Part shown: piece after piece, positions 1-7,778 of the stretch
Layout of the letters: every line of letters begins with the position of its first letter
Numbering within the stretch: the first letter of the stretch is position 1
Origin: Russula earlei
Lineage: Eukaryota > Basidiomycota > Agaricomycetes > Russulales > Russulaceae
Direction: 5' to 3'
Assembly (NCBI GenBank): GCA_025769875.1
Contig: JAGFNK010000420.1
Span: 1-46,543, forward strand
Length of the DNA: 46,543 nt
The notes under the pieces: model-generated
Seen by the model: the letters and a program-made list of their open reading frames with translations, nothing else
The model's database searches: none
What the model was told of the DNA's origin: nothing
Program-made: the position numbers and the translations under genes

Positions 1-1166
1 TCTGTTACCCCTGTTTCTGTTCCCGCTACTTTTGCCGTATACCCACTGATAAACTGGTACATGGCCTGCGGTGTGCTTAACCGGCTGATGGGTGGCAATA
101 CCCCATGTGCATCGCAGGTAAGAAAAAAGATATTCTTAGGTACCCCACCTACGGAAGGCTCCAGTGCATTGCTGATAAAATCAAGGGGGTAACTTACCCT
201 GGTATTCTCCGTTATGGCTTTACTGGTAAAATCAATTTCAGAACTGTTGTTATAAAAAGATATGTTCTCCACCAATGCGCCGGGCCTGATGGCATGATAG
301 ATCTCCGGCTCTTTCCCGGGGCTCAGGTCAATCAGTTTGGCATAACAACCTCCTTCAAAATTAAACACCTCCTTATCCATCCAGCCATGTTCATCATCAC
401 CGATCAGCTTGCGGTTAGGGTCTGCACTCAATGTTGTTTTACCCGTGCCACTCAACCCAAAAAAGATAGCCACATCACCTGCATTGCCCATATTGGCACT
501 GCAATGCATGCTTAAAACCTTATGGGTATGGGGTAATAAATAATTCAGTACTGTAAATATTCCTTTCTTCATTTCACCGGTATAGCCGGTGCCACCTATT
601 AAGATGGTTTTATGGGTAAAGGATACCATTGCAAAATTGTGCCGGCGGGTTCCATCTACAGCAGGGTCAGCTTTAAATCCCGGCGCCTGTATGATATGCC
701 ATTGAGGGGTAAAGTTGTCCAGTTCACTTTCATCAGGGCGAAGAAACATATTATACGCAAAGAGATTACTCCAGGGGTTCTCATTGATCACCCTTATGTT
801 TAATCGGTATTCCGGGGAGGCACAGGCATATGCATCGCGGATCCATACATCTTCTTTCTCTCCTAAATAGTCCAGCATCTTTTTGCGTAGCCCTATAAAA
901 TACTTTTCTTCTACCGGTATGTTAAACGCATTCCAGTCAATGGTGTTTGCTGTTGTTTCGTCTTTTACAATAAACTTATCCTGTGGACTTCTTCCTGTAA
1001 ACTCCCCGGTGTTAATACATAGGGCACCTGTATCATTTAAAATACCTTCACCACTTAACAGTGTTTGCTCAGTCAATACATTGGGAGATAGTTGGTAGTA
1101 TACATTCTTAAAATCAAAAGCGCCGGCTACACTTTTATAAGCCGCAGCATTGGTTGGGTTTGGCAT
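1..1166 (-). CDS. pckA: Phosphoenolpyruvate carboxykinase (ATP), N-terminal 388 residues; 3' end outside window
   Basis: Catalyses oxaloacetate + ATP to phosphoenolpyruvate + CO2, the entry step of gluconeogenesis from C4 acids, in the cytoplasm. Seen: the kinase-1a loop GLSGTGKTT at about residues 237-245 (bases 434-458), followed by the metal-binding stretch DDEHGW and the NFEGGCYAK segment. Upstream is the family motif GRSPQDKF, and N-terminally FKNVYYQLSPN. The start chosen is the ATG at 1164-1166, because this frame has two stops just upstream. The family is about 530 residues long, so roughly 145 residues lie outside the window. It follows a surface lipoprotein, two porins and a dicarboxylate symporter on the same strand with short gaps, so it is probably the last or a late gene of that unit. 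Family assignment is firm; operon membership is inferred. Confidence 0.95.
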   Translation of the reverse strand, partial: MPNPTNAAAYKSVAGAFDFKNVYYQLSPNVLTEQTLLSGEGILNDTGALCINTGEFTGRSPQDKFIVKDETTANTIDWNAFNIPVEEKYFIGLRKKMLDYLGEKEDVWIRDAYACASPEYRLNIRVINENPWSNLFAYNMFLRPDESELDNFTPQWHIIQAPGFKADPAVDGTRRHNFAMVSFTHKTILIGGTGYTGEMKKGIFTVLNYLLPHTHKVLSMHCSANMGNAGDVAIFFGLSGTGKTTLSADPNRKLIGDDEHGWMDKEVFNFEGGCYAKLIDLSPGKEPEIYHAIRPGALVENISFYNNSSEIDFTSKAITENTRVSYPLDFISNALEPSVGGVPKNIFFLTCDAHGVLPPISRLSTPQAMYQFISGYTAKVAGTETGVT

Positions 1167-1232
1167 ATACGTTGGGTATTTAACATGGTTATGTTATCAG
1201 TTTGCGCTCGTGGGCTAGCTATTTTAAAAAGA

Positions 1233-2015
1233 TCAGGGGGTAGGCAAGCCTACATTGGTGTAATCCCAGGCCCTATCGCCAGACAGTTGCCATTGTGAAT
1301 CAGTGGCAGTGGTACCTGCCGCCAATGTCCAGCTGGTAGTAGGATCTTTCACTGTTTTCTTACGAAAGAAGGTTCGGTTTCTTGTATCAGCAACTTCGCC
1401 AGCTGTGGCCCAGATAATATTGTTCCTGGAACTTGTTGCACCCGTTGAAGTGATCCTGGCAACAAGCGGACTGCCGAAAACATCAATGATCTTATAATTG
1501 GCGCCATTCAATACATAGGTACCGGAAGCGTCTTTCTTCAATAAGGCAATAGCACTGTTACCACTCAATTGCAAAGGAGAACTGGCATTGGCAGCAGTAG
1601 TGCTGGTGGTTCCCCAGGTAGTATCATACTTAACAGCAGCAGCATATACTTGTGGTGAGGCAATCACATAACACTTGCCCGATACCAATAAACCTTTCAT
1701 GATAAAATAGTTGCCGGAAGGAAAACTCCAGGGTACCAACGTAGTGAGATCTGTAGCTGCCTGGTATCCTATCGCATATTGTGAGAGATCAACAATCGTA
1801 GTAGTACCATTGTATAGTTCAACATAATGATTACGCACAGCGCCTGCAGCAGGGTCTGTGTTAATAGCAGTAGCCAGTTCTGAGATCAGCAGGTCTGAGT
1901 TACCCTGTGTAGGAGGAGGCGTAGTACCACCCGGGTTACTGAAATCAACCGTTGATTTACAGCTTACTGCTGCCAGGAAAAATACAATAACGTATAAGAA
2001 GGAATATTTTTTCAT
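1233..2015 (-). CDS. Lamin-tail-domain (LTD) lipoprotein
   Basis: A 260-residue exported protein. The start at 2015 puts a lipoprotein-type signal (KKYSFLYVI... ending AAVSC) at the N terminus, then a flexible Gly/Thr/Pro/Gln linker (GGTTPPPTQGN). The rest resembles the lamin-tail domain: 'DLLISELAT', 'NHYVELYNGT', 'VDLSQYAIGYQ' and 'FIMKGLLVSGKCYVIAS'. LTD domains are common in bacterial surface and secreted proteins and are often linked to substrate or nucleic-acid binding, but no catalytic function can be assigned here. A longer in-frame start at 2057 would put 14 extra residues before the signal peptide and is less likely. It lies 10 bases after the porin gene and 66 bases before pckA, so is probably co-transcribed. 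It may be an outer-membrane accessory of the porins (inference). Confidence 0.75.
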   Translation of the reverse strand: MKKYSFLYVIVFFLAAVSCKSTVDFSNPGGTTPPPTQGNSDLLISELATAINTDPAAGAVRNHYVELYNGTTTIVDLSQYAIGYQAATDLTTLVPWSFPSGNYFIMKGLLVSGKCYVIASPQVYAAAVKYDTTWGTTSTTAANASSPLQLSGNSAIALLKKDASGTYVLNGANYKIIDVFGSPLVARITSTGATSSRNNIIWATAGEVADTRNRTFFRKKTVKDPTTSWTLAAGTTATDSQWQLSGDRAWDYTNVGLPTP

Positions 2016-2025
2016 ATGACTATTA

Positions 2026-3308
2026 TTAAAGCTGTATTTGTAAAGCAAGATTGGCAATCCATTTTTTGGTATTCACTGTAGGGGATTTATCCTCAATATA
2101 AGTGGTGTTCAACCCGATCCTGACAGCATTGTATTTGAGATAACGGTTAACACCTATGGTATACCAGTTCTGGTTATGTACAATAGAACCGGTTATAGCA
2201 AATTCAGGCGTAACCTTTGTATACCTGCCATCGATCACCCACATACTTCTAAATACATAAGCACTTTGCAGGTTAAAAGCATTACCCAGGTTGTACATAG
2301 TACTGGCTGTTTGCGGGGTTAACTTGGTGGTAGCGACTGCATCAGTATACAGGTTCTTGCCATAAATAGTACCCCTGATATATTCTCCTACAAAAGAGAA
2401 GCCCCGGTATTTAAAAATAAGATCACTAACAATCTTTCTATAGTTAGCATAATCCTGCGTGCCACCCTGGTTATAGATTCCTGTTACCAGGGCGTTATCG
2501 GAACCAATGGGGCTACTGGCTTTTGAATTATAACTTGCGGCAAAGCCAACAGCCAGCCTTGGCTTTTTCTCATAATAAATATCATGGGCTATAAAGGCGT
2601 TATTCTTAATAAAGTCACCAAAGGGCAACACATCTAACCGGCCTCCGTATTTGAATCCCAGGTTGGGTTGGCTAACAAAGAAGTTTTGCCCCTCACCTGT
2701 TGTAACAGAAACAGAGGGATATAATTTAACCTGGCCCAAACTAACCCTTGTGTCAAAGAAAAGACCGCCCTCTCTTGTAGCACCAACAAAGTTTTGCATC
2801 AACCCGCCATACACCGTTCCATCATTTGATTTACCGGCAAGTGATTGGCCCATTACCTGTGCATAACGTTCGTCTTCCATTGCCAGCCGGTTATTGGTGT
2901 TTGTTTGCTTCTGCCCCAATATCAAATGGCTGCTCTTCTTCCAGAAGTTAAAGCCCACCCATCCTTCCAGGATCGGCGTCACGCCGGTAAAATCAGTCAC
3001 TACCTTAAAAGAAACCTGGTCTTTAAAAGCAGTTCCTGAAAAAGCGACCCTCACCAGGTTTAAGGAAAGCCTGCTGGAGTTGGTGATGCCATTGGTAGAA
3101 TCCAGCCTGTTGTATTGAGCTCCGGCCTGTACGGTACTTAATAAATTAAACTTCGCACCATCGGTTTTACCAAGCGTTATATAGGTTCCCTCACCTGCTA
3201 TATACAACAGTGATGAATCTGTTTGTTTAGCTGCGCTTTTGCCATACCGGTCATAGCAACCAGTAAGACAACCAGGGTTATTGCTCTGTTTTTTATTGTC
3301 ATTTTCAT
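2026..3308 (-). CDS. Phosphate-selective porin (OprO/OprP-like); signal peptide out of frame
   Basis: The main body (2026-3207, 393 residues) is a beta-barrel related to the porin O/P family, with repeated motifs shared with the next porin: 'GFKYG(G/I)RLD(V/Y)LPF', 'DLIFKYRGFSFVGEY', 'VTTGEG', and an aromatic-rich C terminus ending in QIQL. That body has no good start codon or signal. A normal signal peptide (MTIKNRAIT...AMTGMAKAQ) begins at 3302 or 3308, but in another frame, and stops at 3198-3200. One missing base between about 3212 and 3241 would join the two. As written, translation would have to start at a TTG (3207) and give a porin without a signal. I annotate the joined extent and regard an assembly error as most likely. 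Expected function: outer-membrane diffusion of anions, possibly dicarboxylates. Confidence 0.75.
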
Positions 3309-3312
3309 ATGA

Positions 3313-4665
3313 TTATAACTGTAAGGTGAATTGTATTTGGGAGTAATAATTACCTGCATTCGTCGCCGTCTTTAAGTTTTGCTTTAGCGCATCCAACCCG
3401 CTCTCCCACTGGATCTTTAAATTATTACCCGATAAGTATTTGGATACTACAAAAGAGTAGTGCCTGTTTTGGTCGGCAAAATTGGCTGAGCCTGCATCAT
3501 CCCGTAATTCTGTATAACGTACGGCAAATGCCCAGTCACTCGGGAATATATACCCCAATTGAAAATTAAACCCGGTACCAATATTCAGTCTCGATAAAAC
3601 AGTGGCTTTTATTTGTTCAGCAGTTTGAGCAGTGTAGGGAGTAAAGGAACCGCTCAGTTTAAATTCACCGGCAATCCCTGGCGGAACATGGGTTGAGGTA
3701 GCTACATATTCTCCCATGGAATAGAATCCACGGTATTTAAACAGGTAATCAATCCCCATCTTGGTATAATCAGGCAATAATATTTTCTGATTTACATCGC
3801 CATACAAATACCTGCCGCCATTGGTGCCGACGGCCGAAGAAGTACCATCGTTATAACTGTATACGGCGCCAATCACCAGTTTGGGCTTTGCTTCCCTTGC
3901 GATGTCGTCCATATAAAACTCACCACCGCTGGAGAAATTATTAAAAGGCAGGTAGTCTAACCGGATACCATATTTGAAACCACCATAGTTCTTTTGAAGC
4001 GCAGCCCTGCTATCACCCGTGGTAATAGAGAGATAAGGTTTCAGTAAACTTTTCCTGCCAATCTTATACTCTCCTTTGTACCGGAGGCCAAAATCAAAAA
4101 TGGCGTCAAATGCTCCGGATAAGGCACTCCTGTTAATGAACCCCAGGTTCTCCCCCTCTATCCTTATTTCACGTGTATCAACATAATCGGCCCTTAGACC
4201 AAAATTGAATGTATGCGCCTTCGTAGGTTTATACGCAATGTACGCTTCCTGCAATACGTTATTGAAGGCACGATTACCCGTTGTGGCACTTTGGTAATTG
4301 GCTGGGAAGTTCAATCGCACATCCAACTCTATCTTCTTGTCTAACATGTCGCTGGTTATGGACAATCTTGCCCTGTTAATGGCAAATTGCGATGATAACC
4401 CGGACAGATCTTTGTTGGGAGTACTTACCCCATATAAGGTCTGTATGGTCTGGCTGACGTTGAGGCTTCCCATTGGCGAACGCAATGTTAAACCATCGCC
4501 CAGTGAATAGCTTTTCTTTAACCGTAGTAAGGCGACTTTCTCTGTAGGGCCATTGTATTCAACGGAATCGTCATTGAGTTTTTTATTGTCCTCCTGCGAT
4601 AAAACTCCGTTATAAATCAACAAGCCCACCAGTAATAAAAGCAGTGATCTGGTTTTGTAAATCAT
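3313..4665 (-). CDS. Phosphate-selective porin (OprO/OprP-like)
   Basis: About 450 residues. A signal peptide (MIYKTRSLLLLLVG... cleaved near VLSQ) precedes a short acidic linker and a beta-barrel domain. Family-like segments include 'INRARLSITSDMLDKKIELDVRLNFPAN', read over shorter blocks, plus 'GFKYGIRLDYLPF', 'KPKLVIGAVYSYN', 'DYLFKYRGFYSMGEYV' and a C terminus ending 'QFTLQL'. It is clearly paralogous to the next porin downstream, 4 bases away. Two starts are possible: ATG at 4665, or ATG at 4674, which adds three residues (MPG) and has the sequence AACGATTGCTAAAAC just upstream. Sitting directly after a DctA-type symporter, it probably provides the outer-membrane route for the same anionic substrate. 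That substrate is inferred; the family contains phosphate and polyphosphate porins. Confidence 0.85.
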   Translation of the reverse strand: MIYKTRSLLLLLVGLLIYNGVLSQEDNKKLNDDSVEYNGPTEKVALLRLKKSYSLGDGLTLRSPMGSLNVSQTIQTLYGVSTPNKDLSGLSSQFAINRARLSITSDMLDKKIELDVRLNFPANYQSATTGNRAFNNVLQEAYIAYKPTKAHTFNFGLRADYVDTREIRIEGENLGFINRSALSGAFDAIFDFGLRYKGEYKIGRKSLLKPYLSITTGDSRAALQKNYGGFKYGIRLDYLPFNNFSSGGEFYMDDIAREAKPKLVIGAVYSYNDGTSSAVGTNGGRYLYGDVNQKILLPDYTKMGIDYLFKYRGFYSMGEYVATSTHVPPGIAGEFKLSGSFTPYTAQTAEQIKATVLSRLNIGTGFNFQLGYIFPSDWAFAVRYTELRDDAGSANFADQNRHYSFVVSKYLSGNNLKIQWESGLDALKQNLKTATNAGNYYSQIQFTLQL

Positions 4666-4735
4666 ACCTGGCATGTTTTAGCAATCGTTTATTGTCAGTT
4701 TGTTTCAGTGTATCGTTATTCAAATCTCCAGCGCT

Positions 4736-5983
4736 TTACGCTGATTTCTTTTCTACCACCCTATTGTATACCTCCATATCAATCATTTTTTCATTACGGG
4801 CAATGATTACGGTGGCCACCGTATTGCCTATCATATTGGTAATGGACCGGCACTGGCTCATAAACCTGTCAACACCAATCAATAAAGCCAATCCTTCAAC
4901 AGGTATTATTTTAATAGCAGCAAGGCTGGCCGTTAAAACAATAAAGCCGCTGCCGGTTATACCACCTGCACCTTTACTTGTGATCAGCAGTATACCTATG
5001 ATGGTGAGCAGTTGCCAAAAATCGAGGTGAACATTAAATACCTGTGCTATGAACATAATGGCCAAACTCAAATAAATAGAAGTGCCATCCAGGTTAAAGT
5101 TGTAGCCGGTGGGTATTACCAACCCTACTACGGTAGGATCGCAACCCGCCTTTTCCAGCTTCTGCATAATATTGGGAAGCACAGATTCGCTACTGCTGGA
5201 ACCCACTACAATCAGCAACTCTTCCTTGATAAATACCAGGAGTTTAAAGATGTTCAGTTTATAATACCTAAGCAACAGGCCCAGTACAATTAGAATAAAG
5301 AGCAGGGAAGCTGCATAAAATGTAAGCATCAGCTTACCCAATATGATAAGGGTGGCAAAGCCGAATTTACCGGTAGTATACAGCATACCGCCAAAAGCTC
5401 CTAACGGGCTCAGGTAAGTAATAAGGTTTAAAATGCTGAAGAGGATCCTATTGATCTTTTCAAAAGTGGCGGTTAATGATTTACCGGCAGTGCCTAGCTT
5501 GCTCAGGCCAATGCCAAACAATACAGAAAAGATCAACACCTGTAATATATCCCCTTTGGCAAAAGAGTCAACAATGTTAACAGGTATCATGTGCATGAAA
5601 AAGTCTGCCCATTTCATGTCTTTGCTAGCCTGCACATAGCTATCTATACTGCCATTGGTGATGGATTGTGTATTGATGCCCACGCCGGGTTTTACTACCT
5701 CTGCGATCACTATCCCCAGGATCAATGCTATTGTTGATACAATTTCAAAATACAAAATAGCCTTACCACCAATTCTGCCTGCCTTACCCAAGTTGCCGGT
5801 ACCTGCTATGCCTGCTGTAATGGTAAAGAAGATCAAAGGGGCTATCAGCATTTTAATCAGGTTAATGTACATCTCTCCTATCATCTTGCCCGTGCCATTC
5901 CAGGAGGGGAAGTAGTAGCCTGCTAAAACACCCAATACCGCGCCTATGATAACCTGTATATATAATTGCTTTAAAAATTTCAT
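4736..5983 (-). CDS. dctA: Dicarboxylate/amino acid:cation symporter (DctA-like)
   Basis: A 415-residue inner-membrane protein of the DAACS family, with about eight hydrophobic helices and two re-entrant hairpins. Seen: the serine-rich hairpin 'SSSSESVLPNIMQKLEKAG', the unwound-helix motif 'NLDGTSIYLSLA', and 'SKGAGGITGSGFIVL', 'GVDRFMSQCRSITNMIGN'. The last three match the C4-dicarboxylate transporter DctA more closely than glutamate carriers, so succinate, fumarate or malate uptake coupled to H+ or Na+ is the likely role; glutamate/aspartate remains possible. It ends at IDMEVYNRVVEKKSA, so it has no additional domain. It starts 15 bases after the hydrolase gene and is followed, after 70 bases, by two porin genes and later pckA. 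That order fits uptake of C4 acids followed by conversion of oxaloacetate to PEP. Confidence 0.85.
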   Translation of the reverse strand: MKFLKQLYIQVIIGAVLGVLAGYYFPSWNGTGKMIGEMYINLIKMLIAPLIFFTITAGIAGTGNLGKAGRIGGKAILYFEIVSTIALILGIVIAEVVKPGVGINTQSITNGSIDSYVQASKDMKWADFFMHMIPVNIVDSFAKGDILQVLIFSVLFGIGLSKLGTAGKSLTATFEKINRILFSILNLITYLSPLGAFGGMLYTTGKFGFATLIILGKLMLTFYAASLLFILIVLGLLLRYYKLNIFKLLVFIKEELLIVVGSSSSESVLPNIMQKLEKAGCDPTVVGLVIPTGYNFNLDGTSIYLSLAIMFIAQVFNVHLDFWQLLTIIGILLITSKGAGGITGSGFIVLTASLAAIKIIPVEGLALLIGVDRFMSQCRSITNMIGNTVATVIIARNEKMIDMEVYNRVVEKKSA

Positions 5984-5998
5984 TACGTGTTCCCTGCT

Positions 5999-6877
5999 TT
6001 ATTTTATATCCATGAAAAAAAGTGAAAAAGCAAACTTTCCCATCTCACCATTAGAATGGCCAACACCCGGCGCAAATACCAGTGTCCAGTTAAGCGGCTG
6101 CCTTAGTTCTGCCGCCTTGGCTATGGCTGTATTGTAAAAGAACTTACCCCGTTCAAACCTGCTTTTACCTTGTTCATCTGCCTGGGCGGAAGCATTAAAG
6201 TCCTTGCTATCTCTATCCGTATCTGCCATTCCCAATAAAACAAACACCTTCTTTGAAAAAAATGTACTTAGGTTATCATTGGTGATAGTTGATTTCTTTA
6301 AACCAAAAGGATACTCCGTATCATTCAAGGCAGTATACCAACCGGCATTGGCAAAAGCTGATTTTATTACCCGGTTATTCGGTACATACATGAGAAAGCG
6401 GTGAACAAACTGTGCTCCGCCCGAATGCCCATACAGGTAATATCCTTTGCAAATGCTTTTTGTTTGCTTTACCACAGAATCGAACAAAGGTTCAATAACA
6501 GAAAAGCTCCATTGGGCAGGCTCATTCAACTTTCTTGTTTTTTTATTATATAAATTACCCAGGTTATAACCATCTACACCGGGAAAATCTTCCTGGTCAA
6601 ACTCAGGCGCAACCACTTTACAATGAAATACGTTAGCCGCATCAATGATCTCATCCATATAAGCAGAAGCATCCCTATGTGCGCCATGCAAAAGGATAAC
6701 GATCGGCAGGGTGTCTGCATTGGCCTGTGGGCTGTAATAAAAAACTTTAATGGGACTCTTTAAGTTGTCGTTCTTAAAATAGAATACATGTTTACCAACA
6801 CTGGCCCTGTTTATTTGAGCAAAGGAGGAACCGGTAATACAAACCGACAATAACAATACTAACAATCTACATTGCAT
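5999..6877 (-). CDS. Exported alpha/beta hydrolase (esterase-like)
   Basis: A 292-residue protein with a signal peptide cleaved near SSFAQ (residue 21). The alpha/beta hydrolase fold is indicated by '[16 protein letters not shown]' (oxyanion region, residues 58-73), the nucleophile elbow YGHSGG with Ser152, '[10 protein letters not shown]' near residue 215 (probable acid) and 'GVGHSNG' near residue 272 (catalytic His). This arrangement resembles the poly(3-hydroxybutyrate) depolymerase / feruloyl esterase-like exported hydrolases, but the substrate cannot be read from sequence. The gene starts 4 bases after the PID-CTERM gene and ends 15 bases before dctA. One attractive reading is that it releases an organic acid from an ester or polymer outside the inner membrane for the neighbouring transporters (inference). 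Confidence 0.8.
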   Translation of the reverse strand: MQCRLLVLLLSVCITGSSFAQINRASVGKHVFYFKNDNLKSPIKVFYYSPQANADTLPIVILLHGAHRDASAYMDEIIDAANVFHCKVVAPEFDQEDFPGVDGYNLGNLYNKKTRKLNEPAQWSFSVIEPLFDSVVKQTKSICKGYYLYGHSGGAQFVHRFLMYVPNNRVIKSAFANAGWYTALNDTEYPFGLKKSTITNDNLSTFFSKKVFVLLGMADTDRDSKDFNASAQADEQGKSRFERGKFFYNTAIAKAAELRQPLNWTLVFAPGVGHSNGEMGKFAFSLFFMDIK

Positions 6878-6881
6878 GGTT

Positions 6882-7061
6882 TTACTTTTTTAATTTCCTG
6901 ATTTTTTGAATGCCGTAGCCGGCGCCTGTAGCAATAAGAAGGCTTAGGCCTCCATCTACAGGCGCATCTGATGTACCATCATCAAAGCTCTGTGCGTGCA
7001 ACAAGGATGGTAACAACAAGGCTATAAAAGCGATAGAGAAATATAGAATATTATTTTTCAT
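6882..7061 (-). CDS. PID-CTERM sorting-domain small protein (59 aa)
   Basis: A short gene between a T9SS cargo gene and the hydrolase. It has a signal peptide ([19 protein letters not shown], cut after LLHAQ), a short acidic spacer 'SFDDGTSDA', then '[20 protein letters not shown]' and a basic tail ending KIRKLKK. This layout (Pro-[IV]-Asp-Gly-Gly, a hydrophobic glycine-rich helix, then a cluster of basic residues) is that of the PID-CTERM proteins of Bacteroidota, thought to be a C-terminal sorting signal. Here nearly the whole mature protein is the signal. The ATG is at 7059-7061 and the TAA at 6882-6884. It sits 19 bases after its upstream neighbour and 4 before the hydrolase start, so is surely in the same transcript. 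The function is unknown. Confidence 0.85.
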   Translation of the reverse strand: MKNNILYFSIAFIALLLPSLLHAQSFDDGTSDAPVDGGLSLLIATGAGYGIQKIRKLKK

Positions 7062-7080
7062 TATACAAATGATTAGTGGG

Positions 7081-7761
7081 TTATAGCACAGATAACAGTT
7101 TGCTGAATCTTACCTGCCCGTTATTGTTTGTCACATCCATTACATACATTCCCTTAGGCATGCTTGCAGGTAACAGTACCTGCATACTGCTTTGGTTGCC
7201 GCTATTATTCAATAACCCTGCATATACCTTATTACCCGTAACAGAGATAATGGAAACATTGTAAACACCAACAGGTGCATTCATCGTCAACATAACCTGG
7301 TGGTTACTGATGGGGTTGGGATATACATTCAAATCCGCACGGGTGCTTTTATCTTCCTTTATGGCGATAATGGCAGATACGGTTGTTTTGCCATCTGCAT
7401 CTACCTGGCGTAGCCGGTAATACAAATTGCTATTGGGTACCGCTGAATCAATAAAGGAATAGGTATTAACAGAAGCAGTTGTTGCATTGCCCGCTACCTT
7501 TCCAATACCGCTGAAGTCAAGGCCATTGGTAGCTCTTTCTATACTGAAATAGCTATTGTTTATTTCCGAGGCTGTTGTCCATGTCAACGCAACATTTGCT
7601 CCTGTTTTAACGGCACTAAACGCTACTAATTGTATCGGCAAGGGGGTTCCGCCATCTATAGTGCCATCACCAAAACTCTGTGCAAACGATAATGAAGGAG
7701 TAACCATGTGTAAAACAATGATCGTAAGACCGCACACGAGTTGTATAAAATATCTTTTCAT
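7081..7761 (-). CDS. T9SS type A sorting-domain protein (226 aa)
   Basis: An exported small surface protein. The signal peptide ends near SLSFAQ; the mature start 'SFGDGTIDGGTPLPI' is followed by a fibronectin-like segment ('LVAFSAVKTGANVALTWTTA', 'FSIERATNGLDFSGIGKV', 'YYRLRQVDADGKTTVS') typical of Bacteroidota T9SS cargo. It ends with a type A C-terminal domain: 'LNVYPNPISN', 'YNVSIISVTGNKVYAG', 'MPKGMYVMDVTNNNG', 'VRFSKLLSVL'. The C-terminal domain directs passage through the type IX translocon and attachment to the cell surface. No enzymatic domain is visible. The mature N terminus resembles that of the adjacent PID-CTERM protein (AQSF-x-DGT...DGG), suggesting a shared origin or module swap. 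It lies 17 bases downstream of the large T9SS gene. Confidence 0.85.
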   Translation of the reverse strand: MKRYFIQLVCGLTIIVLHMVTPSLSFAQSFGDGTIDGGTPLPIQLVAFSAVKTGANVALTWTTASEINNSYFSIERATNGLDFSGIGKVAGNATTASVNTYSFIDSAVPNSNLYYRLRQVDADGKTTVSAIIAIKEDKSTRADLNVYPNPISNHQVMLTMNAPVGVYNVSIISVTGNKVYAGLLNNSGNQSSMQVLLPASMPKGMYVMDVTNNNGQVRFSKLLSVL

Positions 7762-7778
7762 AGCAAGCTGTTTTATGA

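Noticed and set aside
1022..1298. Short plus-strand frames opposite the PEP carboxykinase and lipoprotein genes
   Set aside because: They lie antisense to clearly conserved proteins, show no family motifs, and have no ribosome site; they are shadows of the real genes.
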